Source: Sneathiella chinensis
GTDB lineage: Bacteria; Pseudomonadota; Alphaproteobacteria; Sneathiellales; Sneathiellaceae
DNA: 64,000 bases
NCBI RefSeq assembly: GCF_012720115.1
Contig: NZ_VNWN01000002.1
Span: forward strand, 62,001 to 126,000
Direction: 5' to 3'
The notes below the pieces were generated by a model. That model was not told the origin of the DNA, did no database searches, and was given only the letters and a program-made list of their open reading frames with translations. The translations under genes and the position numbers were made by a program. This document shows positions 10,427 through 19,232 of this stretch, in pieces. Numbering within the stretch: the first letter of the stretch is position 1; each line of letters begins with the position of its first letter.

Positions 10427-11187
10427 GATGTTTCCTCCCCAAGATAGGCTTCCCGGACAATCCTGTTGCCGCGAATTTCATCCACCGTTCCGGTGGCAAC
10501 CACCCGGCCATACACCAACACGGAAATCCGGTCAGCAAGGGCAAAAACCGCGTCCATGTCATGCTCCACCAGCAAAATGGGCGCCTGATCGCGCAAGCCC
10601 CCCAGAAAACCGGTCAGGGTCTTTGATCCCTCCGGCCCCATTCCGGCCATGGGCTCATCCAGCAGGAACGCCTTGGGCTTCAGGGCCAGCGCCAAGGCAA
10701 TTTCCAGTTGCCGCCGCTCGCCGTGGGACAGTTCCGCCGCCGGAATATGGGCGCGATCCTGAAGGCCGACCTTTTCCAGCATCTTCATGGCCCCGTCCAC
10801 CAGATCACGGTCCTTCATCACCGGCTTGAAAAACCGGAAGCTGGACCCGGACTTGGCCTGAACGGCCAGCATCACATTGCGCAAGGCCGAGAATTCCAGC
10901 GCCAAGGACGACACCTGAAAGGTCCGGCCCAACCCCAACTGGGCCCGGTCGGCAACACCCAGCCCTGCAAGGTCCTGCCCCAAAAAGCGGATCGTGCCGC
11001 TGTCGGGCGGATATTCACCGGAAATCTGCCGGATCAGGGTGGATTTCCCCGCCCCGTTCGGCCCGATCAGGGCATGAATTTCACCGGGATACAGGGTCAG
11101 GTTGACCCCGTCCGTCGCCTTGAGGGCCCCAAAAGATTTGTAAAGTTCGCTGATTTCAAGAACCGGTTGCGTCGCCTGATCAGTCAT
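10423..11187 (-). CDS. Branched-chain-type ABC transporter ATPase (LivG-like)
   Basis: 254 aa cytoplasmic ATPase. Walker A is GPNGAGKST (about 42-50). The signature is LSHGERRQLEIALAL, the usual LivG variation of LSGGQ. Walker B is FLLDEPMAGMGPE, and the H-loop VEHDMD is intact. It overlaps the LivM-like gene by 8 bp at its start and the LivF-like gene by 4 bp at its end, so translation is probably coupled through the cassette. Confidence 0.94.
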   Translation of the reverse strand: MTDQATQPVLEISELYKSFGALKATDGVNLTLYPGEIHALIGPNGAGKSTLIRQISGEYPPDSGTIRFLGQDLAGLGVADRAQLGLGRTFQVSSLALEFSALRNVMLAVQAKSGSSFRFFKPVMKDRDLVDGAMKMLEKVGLQDRAHIPAAELSHGERRQLEIALALALKPKAFLLDEPMAGMGPEGSKTLTGFLGGLRDQAPILLVEHDMDAVFALADRISVLVYGRVVATGTVDEIRGNRIVREAYLGEETS

Positions 11188-12169
11188 GCTTTTCCTTTCC
11201 GGCCAGAAACCCGATCACGCCGCCGCGGGCATAAAGGACAACCCCCAACAGAACCAGCCCCAGATAGAACATCCAGTATTCACTGATGCCGCCAAAAACG
11301 GATTCGATCAGGATAAACAGCGCCGCCCCGACCACAGGGCCAAACAGCCGACCGACCCCGCCCAGAATGACAAAGACCATGATTTCGCCTGACATGTGCC
11401 AGGCCAGCATGTCCGGGCTGACAAAACGGTTGAGGTCCGCAAACAGGGCCCCTGACAGGGCCGTAATCATGGCCGAGATCACAAAGGTGGTCAGGCGAAT
11501 GCCAAACGGATGAATACCCACCGTGGCCAGCCGCTCGTCATTTTGCCGCGCCGCCTGCAACGCTGCCCCGAACCGGGAATTCTTGATCATGGAACTGAAC
11601 AGGATCACCAGCATCAACAGCACGAAGGCAATCATGAAGAAGCTGATCGGGTCCATGGTATTGACCCCCGGCAGCACGTTTCGAACATAGATGCTAAGAC
11701 CATCCTCACCCCCATAGGCGGGCCAGGAAATGGCGAAGTAATAGATCATCTGCGCAAAGGCGAGGGTGATCATGATGAAATAGACACCACTGGTGCGAAG
11801 GCTGAAAAACCCGATCAACAGGGCCGCCAGACCGCTGACCAGCAGGGCCACAAACCAGATGACCAGCATCTGTGTGGTGCCGTTCAGCTCGAACGGGCTA
11901 CTGAGGATCGGCTCGTAATTCAGGGCATGGCTGGCCAGAATACCGGCCGCATAGCCGCCCAGCCCGAAAAAGGCCGCATGACCAAAGGACACCAACCCGC
12001 CAAGCCCGAGGGCCAAATTCAAGCCCACCCCGGCAATGGCCAGAATGGCAACCCGCGTTGCCAATGTGATATAGAACGGCTCGTCCAGTGCGGTGGCCAC
12101 AAACGGCGCCGCCAGCAACGCCAGCGCCAGAACACAGTTCAGCCCGTTTTCTTTGGATAATCTAACCAT
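11180..12169 (-). CDS. Branched-chain-type ABC transporter permease (LivM-like)
   Basis: 329 aa polytopic inner-membrane protein. It carries the LivM/BPD_transp_2 hallmark GLGGLVSFGHAAFFGLGGY-type segment (ALGLGGLVSFGHAAFFGL, about residue 55-72) and the late VFVILGGVGRLFGPVVGA segment. It pairs with the LivH-like permease to form the channel. Start and stop overlap the neighbouring permease and ATPase genes by 8 bp each. Confidence 0.94.
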   Translation of the reverse strand: MVRLSKENGLNCVLALALLAAPFVATALDEPFYITLATRVAILAIAGVGLNLALGLGGLVSFGHAAFFGLGGYAAGILASHALNYEPILSSPFELNGTTQMLVIWFVALLVSGLAALLIGFFSLRTSGVYFIMITLAFAQMIYYFAISWPAYGGEDGLSIYVRNVLPGVNTMDPISFFMIAFVLLMLVILFSSMIKNSRFGAALQAARQNDERLATVGIHPFGIRLTTFVISAMITALSGALFADLNRFVSPDMLAWHMSGEIMVFVILGGVGRLFGPVVGAALFILIESVFGGISEYWMFYLGLVLLGVVLYARGGVIGFLAGKEKHD

Positions 12170-13082
12170 TTGCAGGGAACAGCCCTTTCGGTTTCACGAC
12201 AAGCACAAGGGCCATCAGGATATAGATCGACATGGAGGCCAGCGCCGACCCGATGGACGTGGCCTGCGCATTGTCCATGAAAAGCTGGAAAAACTGGGGC
12301 AGCAGAAACCGGCCGAGCGTATCCACCACGCCGACCAGAACCGCCCCCACAAGCGCCCCCTTGATGGACCCGATCCCGCCAATCACAATCACCACAAAGG
12401 CGAGGATCAGAACCGGTTCGCCCATCCCGACCTGAACGGACTGGATTGCCCCGACAAGCGCGCCCGCAAGGCCCGCAAGAGCCGCCCCAAGGGCAAACAC
12501 GATGGTATACAGCAGGCGGATATCAATCCCGAGGGCGGCAATCATGGCCCGGTCGGATTCCCCGGCCCGGATGCGAATGCCAAGCCGTGTCCTTGAAATC
12601 AGCAAATAAAGGCCAAACGCCACCAGCGCCCCCACCACAATGATGGCAAAACGATAGAGCGGATATTGCAGCCCACCCGGCAGGCTGATGGGCCCCGCCA
12701 GCATGTCCGGCACATTCAGGAACAGCGGGAAGGAGCCGAACAGATACCGGGTTCCTTCCGAGAAAATGAGAATAAGGGCAAATGTCGCCAGAACCTGATC
12801 CAGATGGTCCCGATTATACAACCGCCGGATCACGGTCACTTCCACCAGCGCCCCGGCCGCCGCCGATGCCGCCAGACTGGCAACAACCCCCAGCCAGAAA
12901 GACCCGGTATAGCTGGCAACGGCTGCACAGGCAAAGGCCCCGACCATGTACAGAGACCCATGGGCAAGGTTGATCAGGCCCATAACCCCGAACACAAGGG
13001 TCAGGCCCGCCGCCATCAGGAACAGCATCACCCCGAACTGCAGCCCGTTCAGCAGTTGTTCTATAATCAGCGCTGACGTCAT
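12162..13082 (-). CDS. Branched-chain-type ABC transporter permease (LivH-like)
   Basis: 306 aa inner-membrane permease with about eight hydrophobic helices. LivH signatures are the N-terminal LTLVFGVMGLINLAHGSLYM and the late FVVIVIGGIGSIKGALVGA. It is separated from the upstream binding-protein gene by a 73-base gap containing a perfect 12-bp-stem hairpin. This probably lowers permease relative to binding-protein expression, as in many importers. Confidence 0.94.
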   Translation of the reverse strand: MTSALIIEQLLNGLQFGVMLFLMAAGLTLVFGVMGLINLAHGSLYMVGAFACAAVASYTGSFWLGVVASLAASAAAGALVEVTVIRRLYNRDHLDQVLATFALILIFSEGTRYLFGSFPLFLNVPDMLAGPISLPGGLQYPLYRFAIIVVGALVAFGLYLLISRTRLGIRIRAGESDRAMIAALGIDIRLLYTIVFALGAALAGLAGALVGAIQSVQVGMGEPVLILAFVVIVIGGIGSIKGALVGAVLVGVVDTLGRFLLPQFFQLFMDNAQATSIGSALASMSIYILMALVLVVKPKGLFPANG

Positions 13083-13111
13083 ACTTTCACGCTCGTTCTA
13101 GTCAGAAAAGA

Positions 13112-13142
13112 TGCCGGGACGCCATAGGACGGCGTCCCGGCA
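13112..13142 (-). terminator. Intercistronic hairpin between binding protein and permease genes
   Basis: TGCCGGGACGCC (13112-13123) and GGCGTCCCGGCA (13131-13142) form a perfect 12-bp stem with a 7-base loop. On the minus strand the stem is followed by TCTTTTCTG, a poor T-run. It is best read as a partial terminator or mRNA-stabilising structure giving more binding protein than permease. Confidence 0.7.
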
Positions 13143-13155
13143 CGAAAAGGCAGGA

Positions 13156-14301
13156 TTACATCTTGCATTCGTCAGCGTAGGCATCCTGATGGTTTTCAAG
13201 GGCCAGACTGTCGATCTTGTTGGTATAGATATCCCCTTCCTTGATCACTTCACGAACATAGATGTTCTGGATCGGGTGGTTGTTCTTGTTGAACTTGAAC
13301 GCACCACGCGGGGACTGGATATCCGCCTCTTTCAGGGCCGCCCGGAAGGCTTCCTTGTCATTGACGTCGGCCTTGCTCATGGCGGACAGGATCAGGTTTG
13401 CCGCATCGAACCCCTGCACCGCATAAAGGGAAGGCAGACGGCCAAATTCAGCCTGGAAGCTTTCAACAAATTCCTTGTTGCCCGGCACATCCAGATCCTT
13501 GGACCAGTGAGAAGAGTTCTTCACGCCCACAGCGTTCTGGCCAACAGCCTGAAGAATGCCCTGATCAAACGAGAAGGCAGGACCCATCACCGGCTTGAAA
13601 ACACCAGACTGGGCATATTGCTTCATGAAGGCGATGCCCATGCCACCCGGCAGGAAGACAAACACACTGTCTGCACCGGAGGCCCGGATCTGGGCAATTT
13701 CAGCGGCGTAATCGGTCTGGCCCAGCTTGGTATAAACCTCGCCTGCCAGTTCACCCTTGTAGAACCGCTTGAAACCGGTCAGGGAGTCTTTACCCGCCGG
13801 ATAGTTGGGAGCCATGATAAAGGTTTTCTGGTACCCGGCCTTGGTGGCGTAGGCGCCCATGCCTTCATGCAGGTTGTCGTTCTGGTAGGCCGCGTTGAAA
13901 TAGTTGGCGTTACAGCCCTTGCCGGCCAACTGGGACGGACCCGCGTTCGGGGAAATGTAGAATTTGCCCTGTGACACGGTGCTGGGGATCACGGCCATGG
14001 CCAGATTGGACCAGATGATCCCGGTCAGGATATCGACCTTTTCGCTCTGGATCATCTTGTCGGCAATCTGGACGGCCAGCGCCGGCTTGCGCGCATCATC
14101 CTCGATCACAACTTCCAGATCCTTATTCCCGGATTGCTTGACCGCCAGCATGAAGCCGTCCCGCACATCCACACCCAAACCGGCCCCGCCGCCGGACAGG
14201 GTGGTGATCATTCCAACCTTCACCGGTTCCGCCGCAGCGGTCCCCGCAAGACACATGGACAGACCGACAAGGCCCGCCTTCAAAATACCCGTTTTCTTCA
14301 T
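13156..14301 (-). CDS. ABC transporter substrate-binding protein (Peripla_BP_6 type)
   Basis: 381 aa periplasmic protein. The signal peptide is MKKTGILKAG plus a hydrophobic core, with probable cleavage after GTAAA near residue 24. The mature start KVGMITTLSGGGAGLGVDVRDGFMLAVKQ is typical of the Leu/Ile/Val-binding (type I) family. No lipobox is seen. Its position directly after the CoA ligase gene and before the Liv-type permeases makes it the likely binding protein for anthranilate or a related aromatic acid; this is inference. Eighty-four bases separate it from the ligase gene, including a small hairpin (CCGTT/AACGG near 14332-14347). Confidence 0.93.
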   Translation of the reverse strand: MKKTGILKAGLVGLSMCLAGTAAAEPVKVGMITTLSGGGAGLGVDVRDGFMLAVKQSGNKDLEVVIEDDARKPALAVQIADKMIQSEKVDILTGIIWSNLAMAVIPSTVSQGKFYISPNAGPSQLAGKGCNANYFNAAYQNDNLHEGMGAYATKAGYQKTFIMAPNYPAGKDSLTGFKRFYKGELAGEVYTKLGQTDYAAEIAQIRASGADSVFVFLPGGMGIAFMKQYAQSGVFKPVMGPAFSFDQGILQAVGQNAVGVKNSSHWSKDLDVPGNKEFVESFQAEFGRLPSLYAVQGFDAANLILSAMSKADVNDKEAFRAALKEADIQSPRGAFKFNKNNHPIQNIYVREVIKEGDIYTNKIDSLALENHQDAYADECKM

Positions 14302-14385
14302 CTAACATCTCCCATCTGATTATGACTGAACCGTTTTCCCAACGGCTTTAAAGAGGGCAACAGCAACAATCCGTCCAGAGTGCAG

Positions 14386-16005
14386 TCACGCCTGCCCTTC
14401 GCGCAACCGAAATCTTTGTATTTTACCCGTTTGCGTTTTTGGCAATTCACCCACAAAGCGAACCGAACGCGGATACTTGAACGGGGCCAGTGACGCCTTC
14501 ACATGATCCTGCAGGACCTTGATCTGGGCCGCATCCCCGTCATGCCCCGCATTCAGGACAATATGGGCCTCGACAATCTGGCCGCGTTCCTCGTCCGGGA
14601 CACCGATCACCGCACATTCGGCAACCGCCTCGTGGGCAAGCAGGGCGGCCTCCACTTCGGGACCGGCGATGTTATAACCGGATGAAACGATCATGTCATC
14701 GGACCGGGCGGCAAAATGATAATAACCGTCCGCATCCCGGATAAAACTGTCCCCGGTCAGGTTCCACCCGTCCCGCACATAGTTCCGCTGCCTACCGTCG
14801 GCCAGATACCGGCACCCGGTTGGCCCGCGCACCGCAAGGCGTCCCACCTCCCCGTCCGGGACATCCTCCATCCTGTCATTGACGATCCGGGCTTCGTAGC
14901 CCCGCACCGGTTTGCCGGTACAGGCGGGCCGGGAATCCCCGAACCGGTTGGAAATGAAGATATGCAGCATTTCCGTGGCCCCGATCCCATCCAGCATGGG
15001 CTTGCCGGTTTTCTCCAGCCATTCCTCGTAGACCGGCGCCGGCAGGGTTTCCCCGGCCGATACCGCCGCCCGAAGCGATGACAGGTCGGCCCCCTCCTCC
15101 ATGGCTTTCATCATCACCCGATAGGCGGTGGGCGCCGTGAAGCAGATGGTCGCCTTATAGGTCTCAATGATATGGATCATGTCCGGCGGAGCCGCCTTTT
15201 CCAGCAGGGTGGCCGCCGCCCCGAACCGCAGCGGGAAAATGGCAAGGCCACCAAGACCAAAGGTAAAGGCCAGCGGCGGCGAGCCGACAAAGATATCCTC
15301 GGGCGTGACCCCCAGAACCTCGCGGGCGTAACCATCGGCAATGATCAGAAGATCCCGGTGGAAATGCATGGTCGCCTTTGGCTCGCCGGTGGTGCCGGAC
15401 GTAAAGCCCAGCAGCGCCACATCATCCCGGCCCGTCCGCACCGCATCAAAACGGACCGGCTTGTTCAGGGCAATACGGTCCAGTTCCGCATCAAAATTGG
15501 CCGTACCGTCAAAGCCGACCACTTTTTTCAGGAACCGGCTGCCTTCCAGACAGGGTTCCAGATCTTCCAGAAGGCGGGTATCACACAGGGCCAGCCCGAT
15601 TTCCGCCTTGTCGATGATCTTGGCCAGTTCCCCGGTGCGCAGCATGGGCATGGTATTCACAACCACCGCCCCGGCCTTTGTCGCCGCCAGCCAGCAGGCC
15701 ACCATGGCCGGATTGTTGGCAGAGCGGATCAGCACCCGGTTGCCGGGCTGTATTCCGTAATCCTCGACCAGCGCATGGGCCAGCCGGTTGGTCCAGTCGG
15801 ACAGTTCCTTATAGGTCCTGCGGCGGCCGTTCCCAATCAGCGCCGTATGATCCCCATATCCCCGCTCGACCATGCGGTCCGTCAATTCGACCGCGGCATT
15901 GATGTATTCCGGATAATCAAACATGTCATGATTGATTTCCGGCCATTGCTCGATCGGGGGGAGGTTATCCCTTGCAAATGTATCGATATGAGCGGTTGGT
16001 CCCAT
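14386..16005 (-). CDS. Benzoate-CoA ligase family enzyme, probably 2-aminobenzoate-CoA ligase
   Basis: 539 aa adenylate-forming CoA ligase. Core motifs are FTSGTTGEPKATMHFH (AMP-binding P-loop, about residue 188), DGIGATEMLH (A5), LTGDSFIRDADGYYHFAARSDDMIVSSG (A7-A8, read in parts), and the C-terminal KTQTGKIQRF with the catalytic lysine. The NTMPMLRTGEL and ATEMLHIF variants are characteristic of the benzoate/2-aminobenzoate ligase group. It would make anthraniloyl-CoA from anthranilate, ATP and CoA. The ATG at 16005 is chosen over an upstream ATG at 16035 because GGGGAGA precedes it, giving a 4-base gap after the acyl-CoA dehydrogenase. Benzoate or salicylate are alternative substrates. Confidence 0.88.
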   Translation of the reverse strand: MGPTAHIDTFARDNLPPIEQWPEINHDMFDYPEYINAAVELTDRMVERGYGDHTALIGNGRRRTYKELSDWTNRLAHALVEDYGIQPGNRVLIRSANNPAMVACWLAATKAGAVVVNTMPMLRTGELAKIIDKAEIGLALCDTRLLEDLEPCLEGSRFLKKVVGFDGTANFDAELDRIALNKPVRFDAVRTGRDDVALLGFTSGTTGEPKATMHFHRDLLIIADGYAREVLGVTPEDIFVGSPPLAFTFGLGGLAIFPLRFGAAATLLEKAAPPDMIHIIETYKATICFTAPTAYRVMMKAMEEGADLSSLRAAVSAGETLPAPVYEEWLEKTGKPMLDGIGATEMLHIFISNRFGDSRPACTGKPVRGYEARIVNDRMEDVPDGEVGRLAVRGPTGCRYLADGRQRNYVRDGWNLTGDSFIRDADGYYHFAARSDDMIVSSGYNIAGPEVEAALLAHEAVAECAVIGVPDEERGQIVEAHIVLNAGHDGDAAQIKVLQDHVKASLAPFKYPRSVRFVGELPKTQTGKIQRFRLREGQA

Positions 16006-16009
16006 CCTG

Positions 16010-17155
16010 TTATCTCCCCATTGTCTGTCGGGCAATCACCACCTTCTGTACGTCAGACGCCCCCTCATAAATCCGCAGCGCCCGTATCTCCCGGTACAGG
16101 CCTTCCACCACAGATCCCTGCCGGACCCCGTCGCCGCCGTGAATTTGCACGGCCTTGTCGATCACCTCCTGTGCCCGATCCGTGGCATAGAGTTTCGCCA
16201 TGGCCGCCTCGCGGGTGACACGGGGGGCCCCGCTGTCCTTGGTCCACGCCGCCCGGTACACCAGCAGCGCCGCCGCATCCACGTCCAGCGCCATATCCGC
16301 CACATGCCCCTGCACCATCTGCAGGTCAAACAAAGGCGCGCCAAACAGGGACCGATCCTGTACACGGGCCACCGTTTCATCCAGTGCCCGGCGGGCAAAG
16401 CCCAGCGCCGCCGCCCCGACCGTGGCCCGGAACACATCCAGAACCGACATGGCAATCCGAAAGCCCTGCCCGGCCTCGCCGATCAGGCTGGATGCCGGAA
16501 TGCGGACATTCTCGAACGACAGGGTCGCCAGTGGATGGGGCGCGATTACATGCAGCCGTTCCTTGATGGAAAAACCGGGCAGGTCCGCCGGCACCACAAA
16601 AGCGGAAATGCCCTTCGCGCCCGGCGCTTCACCGGTGCGGGCAAAAACGCAGTAAACATCGGCAATACCGCCGTTGGAAATCCATGTTTTCTCGCCGTTC
16701 AGAATAAATTCATCCCCGTCGCGAACCGCCGTCATGTCCATATTGGCCACGTCCGATCCCGATTTCGGCTCACTCAGCGCAAAAGCGGACAGGGCCTTGC
16801 CCTCTCGCGTTTTCCGCAGCCAATTCCGCTGCTCTTCCGTTCCGAACAGGCTGATCGCGCCAGTGCCAAGTCCCTGCATGGCAAAGGCAAAATCCGCCAG
16901 TCCGTCATGCCGGGCCAGTGTTTCCCTTAAAATGCATAAGGACCGCACATCCAGAACCCCCGGATTGTCCGGATCGATCGCCGAATGACGCAGCCAGCCG
17001 GCCTCTCCCAACCGGGCAACAAGGGTTTTACAAGCCTGGTCCACATCGCTGTGATCCACGGGCAGGTTCTGCTGGCACCAATTTTCCAGCTTTTCCGCCA
17101 GGTCCCGGTGGCGATCCTCGAAAAAGGGCCAGTGAAGAAAACTTTTATCCGCCAT
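16010..17155 (-). CDS. Acyl-CoA dehydrogenase
   Basis: 381 aa FAD enzyme of normal family length. Signatures are [15 protein letters not shown] (FAD-binding, about residue 127), [16 protein letters not shown], and the C-terminal [13 protein letters not shown], where the Glu of YEG is in the catalytic-base position. In the aromatic-CoA operon it could oxidise the reduced-ring CoA thioester formed after the monooxygenase/reductase step. It lies 3 bases after the enoyl-CoA hydratase gene and 4 before the ligase gene, consistent with tight co-transcription. Confidence 0.93.
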   Translation of the reverse strand: MADKSFLHWPFFEDRHRDLAEKLENWCQQNLPVDHSDVDQACKTLVARLGEAGWLRHSAIDPDNPGVLDVRSLCILRETLARHDGLADFAFAMQGLGTGAISLFGTEEQRNWLRKTREGKALSAFALSEPKSGSDVANMDMTAVRDGDEFILNGEKTWISNGGIADVYCVFARTGEAPGAKGISAFVVPADLPGFSIKERLHVIAPHPLATLSFENVRIPASSLIGEAGQGFRIAMSVLDVFRATVGAAALGFARRALDETVARVQDRSLFGAPLFDLQMVQGHVADMALDVDAAALLVYRAAWTKDSGAPRVTREAAMAKLYATDRAQEVIDKAVQIHGGDGVRQGSVVEGLYREIRALRIYEGASDVQKVVIARQTMGR

Positions 17156-17158
17156 GTG

Positions 17159-17971
17159 TCAGTTCCCCTCGAAGACAGGTTTTTCCTTGGCCACAAAGGC
17201 ATGATAGGCACGGTGGAAATCCTGTGTCTGCATACAGATGGCCTGTGCCTGTGCCTCTGCCTCAATGGCCTGCTCCAGACTGAGGTTCCATTCATGGTTC
17301 AGTTGGGTCTTGGTGATGGAATGGGCGAAATTGGGCCCCTCGGTAATCCGGGCCGCCATGTCCAGCGCGGTCCGTTCCAGATCGGCGGCATCCACCAGAC
17401 GGCTGTAATAGCCCCACCGCTCCCCTTCCTCGGCGGACATGGCCCGGCCTGTATACAGAAGATCCGCGGCCCGTCCCTGACCGATCAGGCGCGGCAGGAT
17501 GGCACAGGCCCCCATGTCACAGCCCGCCAGCCCCACACGGGTGAACAGAAAGGCGGTCTTGGCACCGGGCGTGGCGATCCGCATGTCGGAGGCCATGGTG
17601 ATGATGGCCCCGGCCCCAACGGCCACCCCATCCACCGCCGACAGGATCGGCTTGCCGCAATTGAGCATGGCTTTCACCAGATCCCCGGTCATGCGGGTAA
17701 AGGCCAGCAATTCCTTCATGTCCATCCGGGTAAGCGGACCGATAATGTCATGCACATCGCCGCCAGAGCAGAAATTCCCCCCATTGGGCAGAAAGACCAC
17801 GGCCTCCACATCCTCGGCGTAATGCAGGTCGCGGAAGGTATCGCGAAGCTCGGCATAACTGTCGAAGGTGAGCGGGTTTTTCCGTTCCGGGTTGTCAAGC
17901 TGGACAAGGGCAACCGTGCCCTGCATCCGCCATTTGAAATGTTGCGGCTTGAGGCCTGCCATTTTTCTCAT
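17159..17971 (-). CDS. Enoyl-CoA hydratase/isomerase family protein
   Basis: 270 aa crotonase-fold protein. The oxyanion-hole segments are [13 protein letters not shown] (about residue 67) and the helix following [19 protein letters not shown] (about 145). The first catalytic Glu position seen in hydratases is replaced (AGCDMGA rather than LxxExxx), so it may be an isomerase, a C-C hydrolase or a ring-opening enzyme rather than a hydratase. Translation likely starts at the ATG at 17971, which overlaps the MarR stop (ATGA) and has GGGAG upstream; an ATG at 17962 is the alternative. Pathway role is inferred from the operon. Confidence 0.88.
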   Translation of the reverse strand: MRKMAGLKPQHFKWRMQGTVALVQLDNPERKNPLTFDSYAELRDTFRDLHYAEDVEAVVFLPNGGNFCSGGDVHDIIGPLTRMDMKELLAFTRMTGDLVKAMLNCGKPILSAVDGVAVGAGAIITMASDMRIATPGAKTAFLFTRVGLAGCDMGACAILPRLIGQGRAADLLYTGRAMSAEEGERWGYYSRLVDAADLERTALDMAARITEGPNFAHSITKTQLNHEWNLSLEQAIEAEAQAQAICMQTQDFHRAYHAFVAKEKPVFEGN

Positions 17972-18468
17972 TCTTTTTCTCCCTCGCGCCCGGCACTGGT
18001 CCGAACAAGTTTCACATCCAGAATGTCGCAGATGGTGGCGGCATCCCGGGCATTGATGTTTTTTAGAAGTTCACTGACCCATCCCTGATGGACCAGCGCC
18101 ATGTCCCTGAATTTTTCCCGGCCTTCCGGGGTCAGCAGCACCAGCATGACCCGCCGGTCGCCGGGAAGCGGCTCCCTGAGGACCAGTCCCTCGGCGACAA
18201 GGCGCTCGATAATCCCGGTCACATTGCCGTTCGACACCATCAGGGCCGCCGACAATTCACTCATTTTCAGGCCCTTTTCGGCGCGATAAAGGGCGCTCAT
18301 CACGTCAAAGCGGGGCAGGGTCGTGGCATATTCCTTGCGCAGGCGTTCCCGCAATTCCCCCTCGATATACCGGGAGACCTTCAGAAGGCGCAGCCACAGG
18401 CGAAGGCGCTGCTTGTCCCCTTCATCCCCGTGATTTTCCACCGCTTCGTCCGTCGCCAGATTGATCAT
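17968..18468 (-). CDS. MarR-family transcriptional regulator
   Basis: 166 aa winged-helix regulator. The HTH and wing are visible as [25 protein letters not shown] and [17 protein letters not shown]. The ATG at 18468 has GGGAGG upstream and overlaps the SDR stop codon by 4 bp; the open frame continues upstream but inside the SDR gene. MarR proteins in aromatic-CoA operons usually repress and are released by an aryl-CoA ligand. The 30-bp palindrome at 21584-21613 in front of this operon is a plausible binding site. It is encoded within the operon it probably controls. Confidence 0.93.
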   Translation of the reverse strand: MINLATDEAVENHGDEGDKQRLRLWLRLLKVSRYIEGELRERLRKEYATTLPRFDVMSALYRAEKGLKMSELSAALMVSNGNVTGIIERLVAEGLVLREPLPGDRRVMLVLLTPEGREKFRDMALVHQGWVSELLKNINARDAATICDILDVKLVRTSAGREGEKE

Positions 18469-19226
18469 ATCTCGCCTCCCGAGATGGACAGGGCCTGCCC
18501 GGTCACCGCCCCGGAATTCTCCCCGCACAGCCACAAAACCGCCTCGGCAACCTCGTCCGGCTGGACAAACCGGCCCATCGGGTTGCTGGCGGTCAGGCTT
18601 TTGACGGCGGCTTCCCGGCTCATGCCGGTCTTGCTCATGATCGTTTCAAGGGATTTTTCCAGAAGCGGCGTTTCCGTATAGCCGGGGCATACCGCGTTCA
18701 CCGTAATCCCCCGCGTCGCCAGTTCCAGCGCCAGCGCCCGGGTCAGACCCACAACCCCGTGCTTTGCTGCACAATAGGCGGTCACATACCCGTATCCCTT
18801 CAATCCCGCCGTGGAGGCAATGGCAACCAGCCGCCCCCATCCGGCGTCCTGCATGGCTGGGAGGGTCGCCTGAAAGGTGCGATAGACGCCGCTCAGGTTC
18901 ACATCCAGCGTGGATAGCCAGTGATCCTCGGTCATTTTTGAGAAGGGCACACTGTCCGCGGCCCCCGCATTGGCCACCGCAATGGTGATAGGGCCAAATG
19001 TGGCCGAGGCGGTTTCCACCAGTGCGGCCAGCGAGGCCGCATCGGTCACATCCGCCGGGACAGCCTGAATATTGACGTGACGGTCCGCCGTGCGATCCAA
19101 TTCCGCACGGCGTCTGCCGGCAACCGTCACGCGTGCCCCGGCCTTTGCAAGGCGAAGGGCGATGGCCTCCCCAACCCCCGACCCACCGCCTGTGACCAGG
19201 GCGTGTTTCTGTTCAAGCTGTGTCAT
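18465..19226 (-). CDS. Short-chain dehydrogenase/reductase (SDR)
   Basis: 253 aa classical SDR. The cofactor motif is TGGGSGVGEAIA (residues about 12-23). NAGAAD follows near 86. The catalytic Ser is in IASTAG and the Tyr/Lys in YCAAK (about residue 153). It probably acts on a 3-hydroxyacyl-CoA or alicyclic CoA intermediate as the beta-oxidation-like dehydrogenase step. It overlaps the MarR start by 4 bp and lies 6 bases after the monooxygenase/reductase gene. Confidence 0.92.
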   Translation of the reverse strand: MTQLEQKHALVTGGGSGVGEAIALRLAKAGARVTVAGRRRAELDRTADRHVNIQAVPADVTDAASLAALVETASATFGPITIAVANAGAADSVPFSKMTEDHWLSTLDVNLSGVYRTFQATLPAMQDAGWGRLVAIASTAGLKGYGYVTAYCAAKHGVVGLTRALALELATRGITVNAVCPGYTETPLLEKSLETIMSKTGMSREAAVKSLTASNPMGRFVQPDEVAEAVLWLCGENSGAVTGQALSISGGEI

Positions 19227-19232
19227 TTTACA

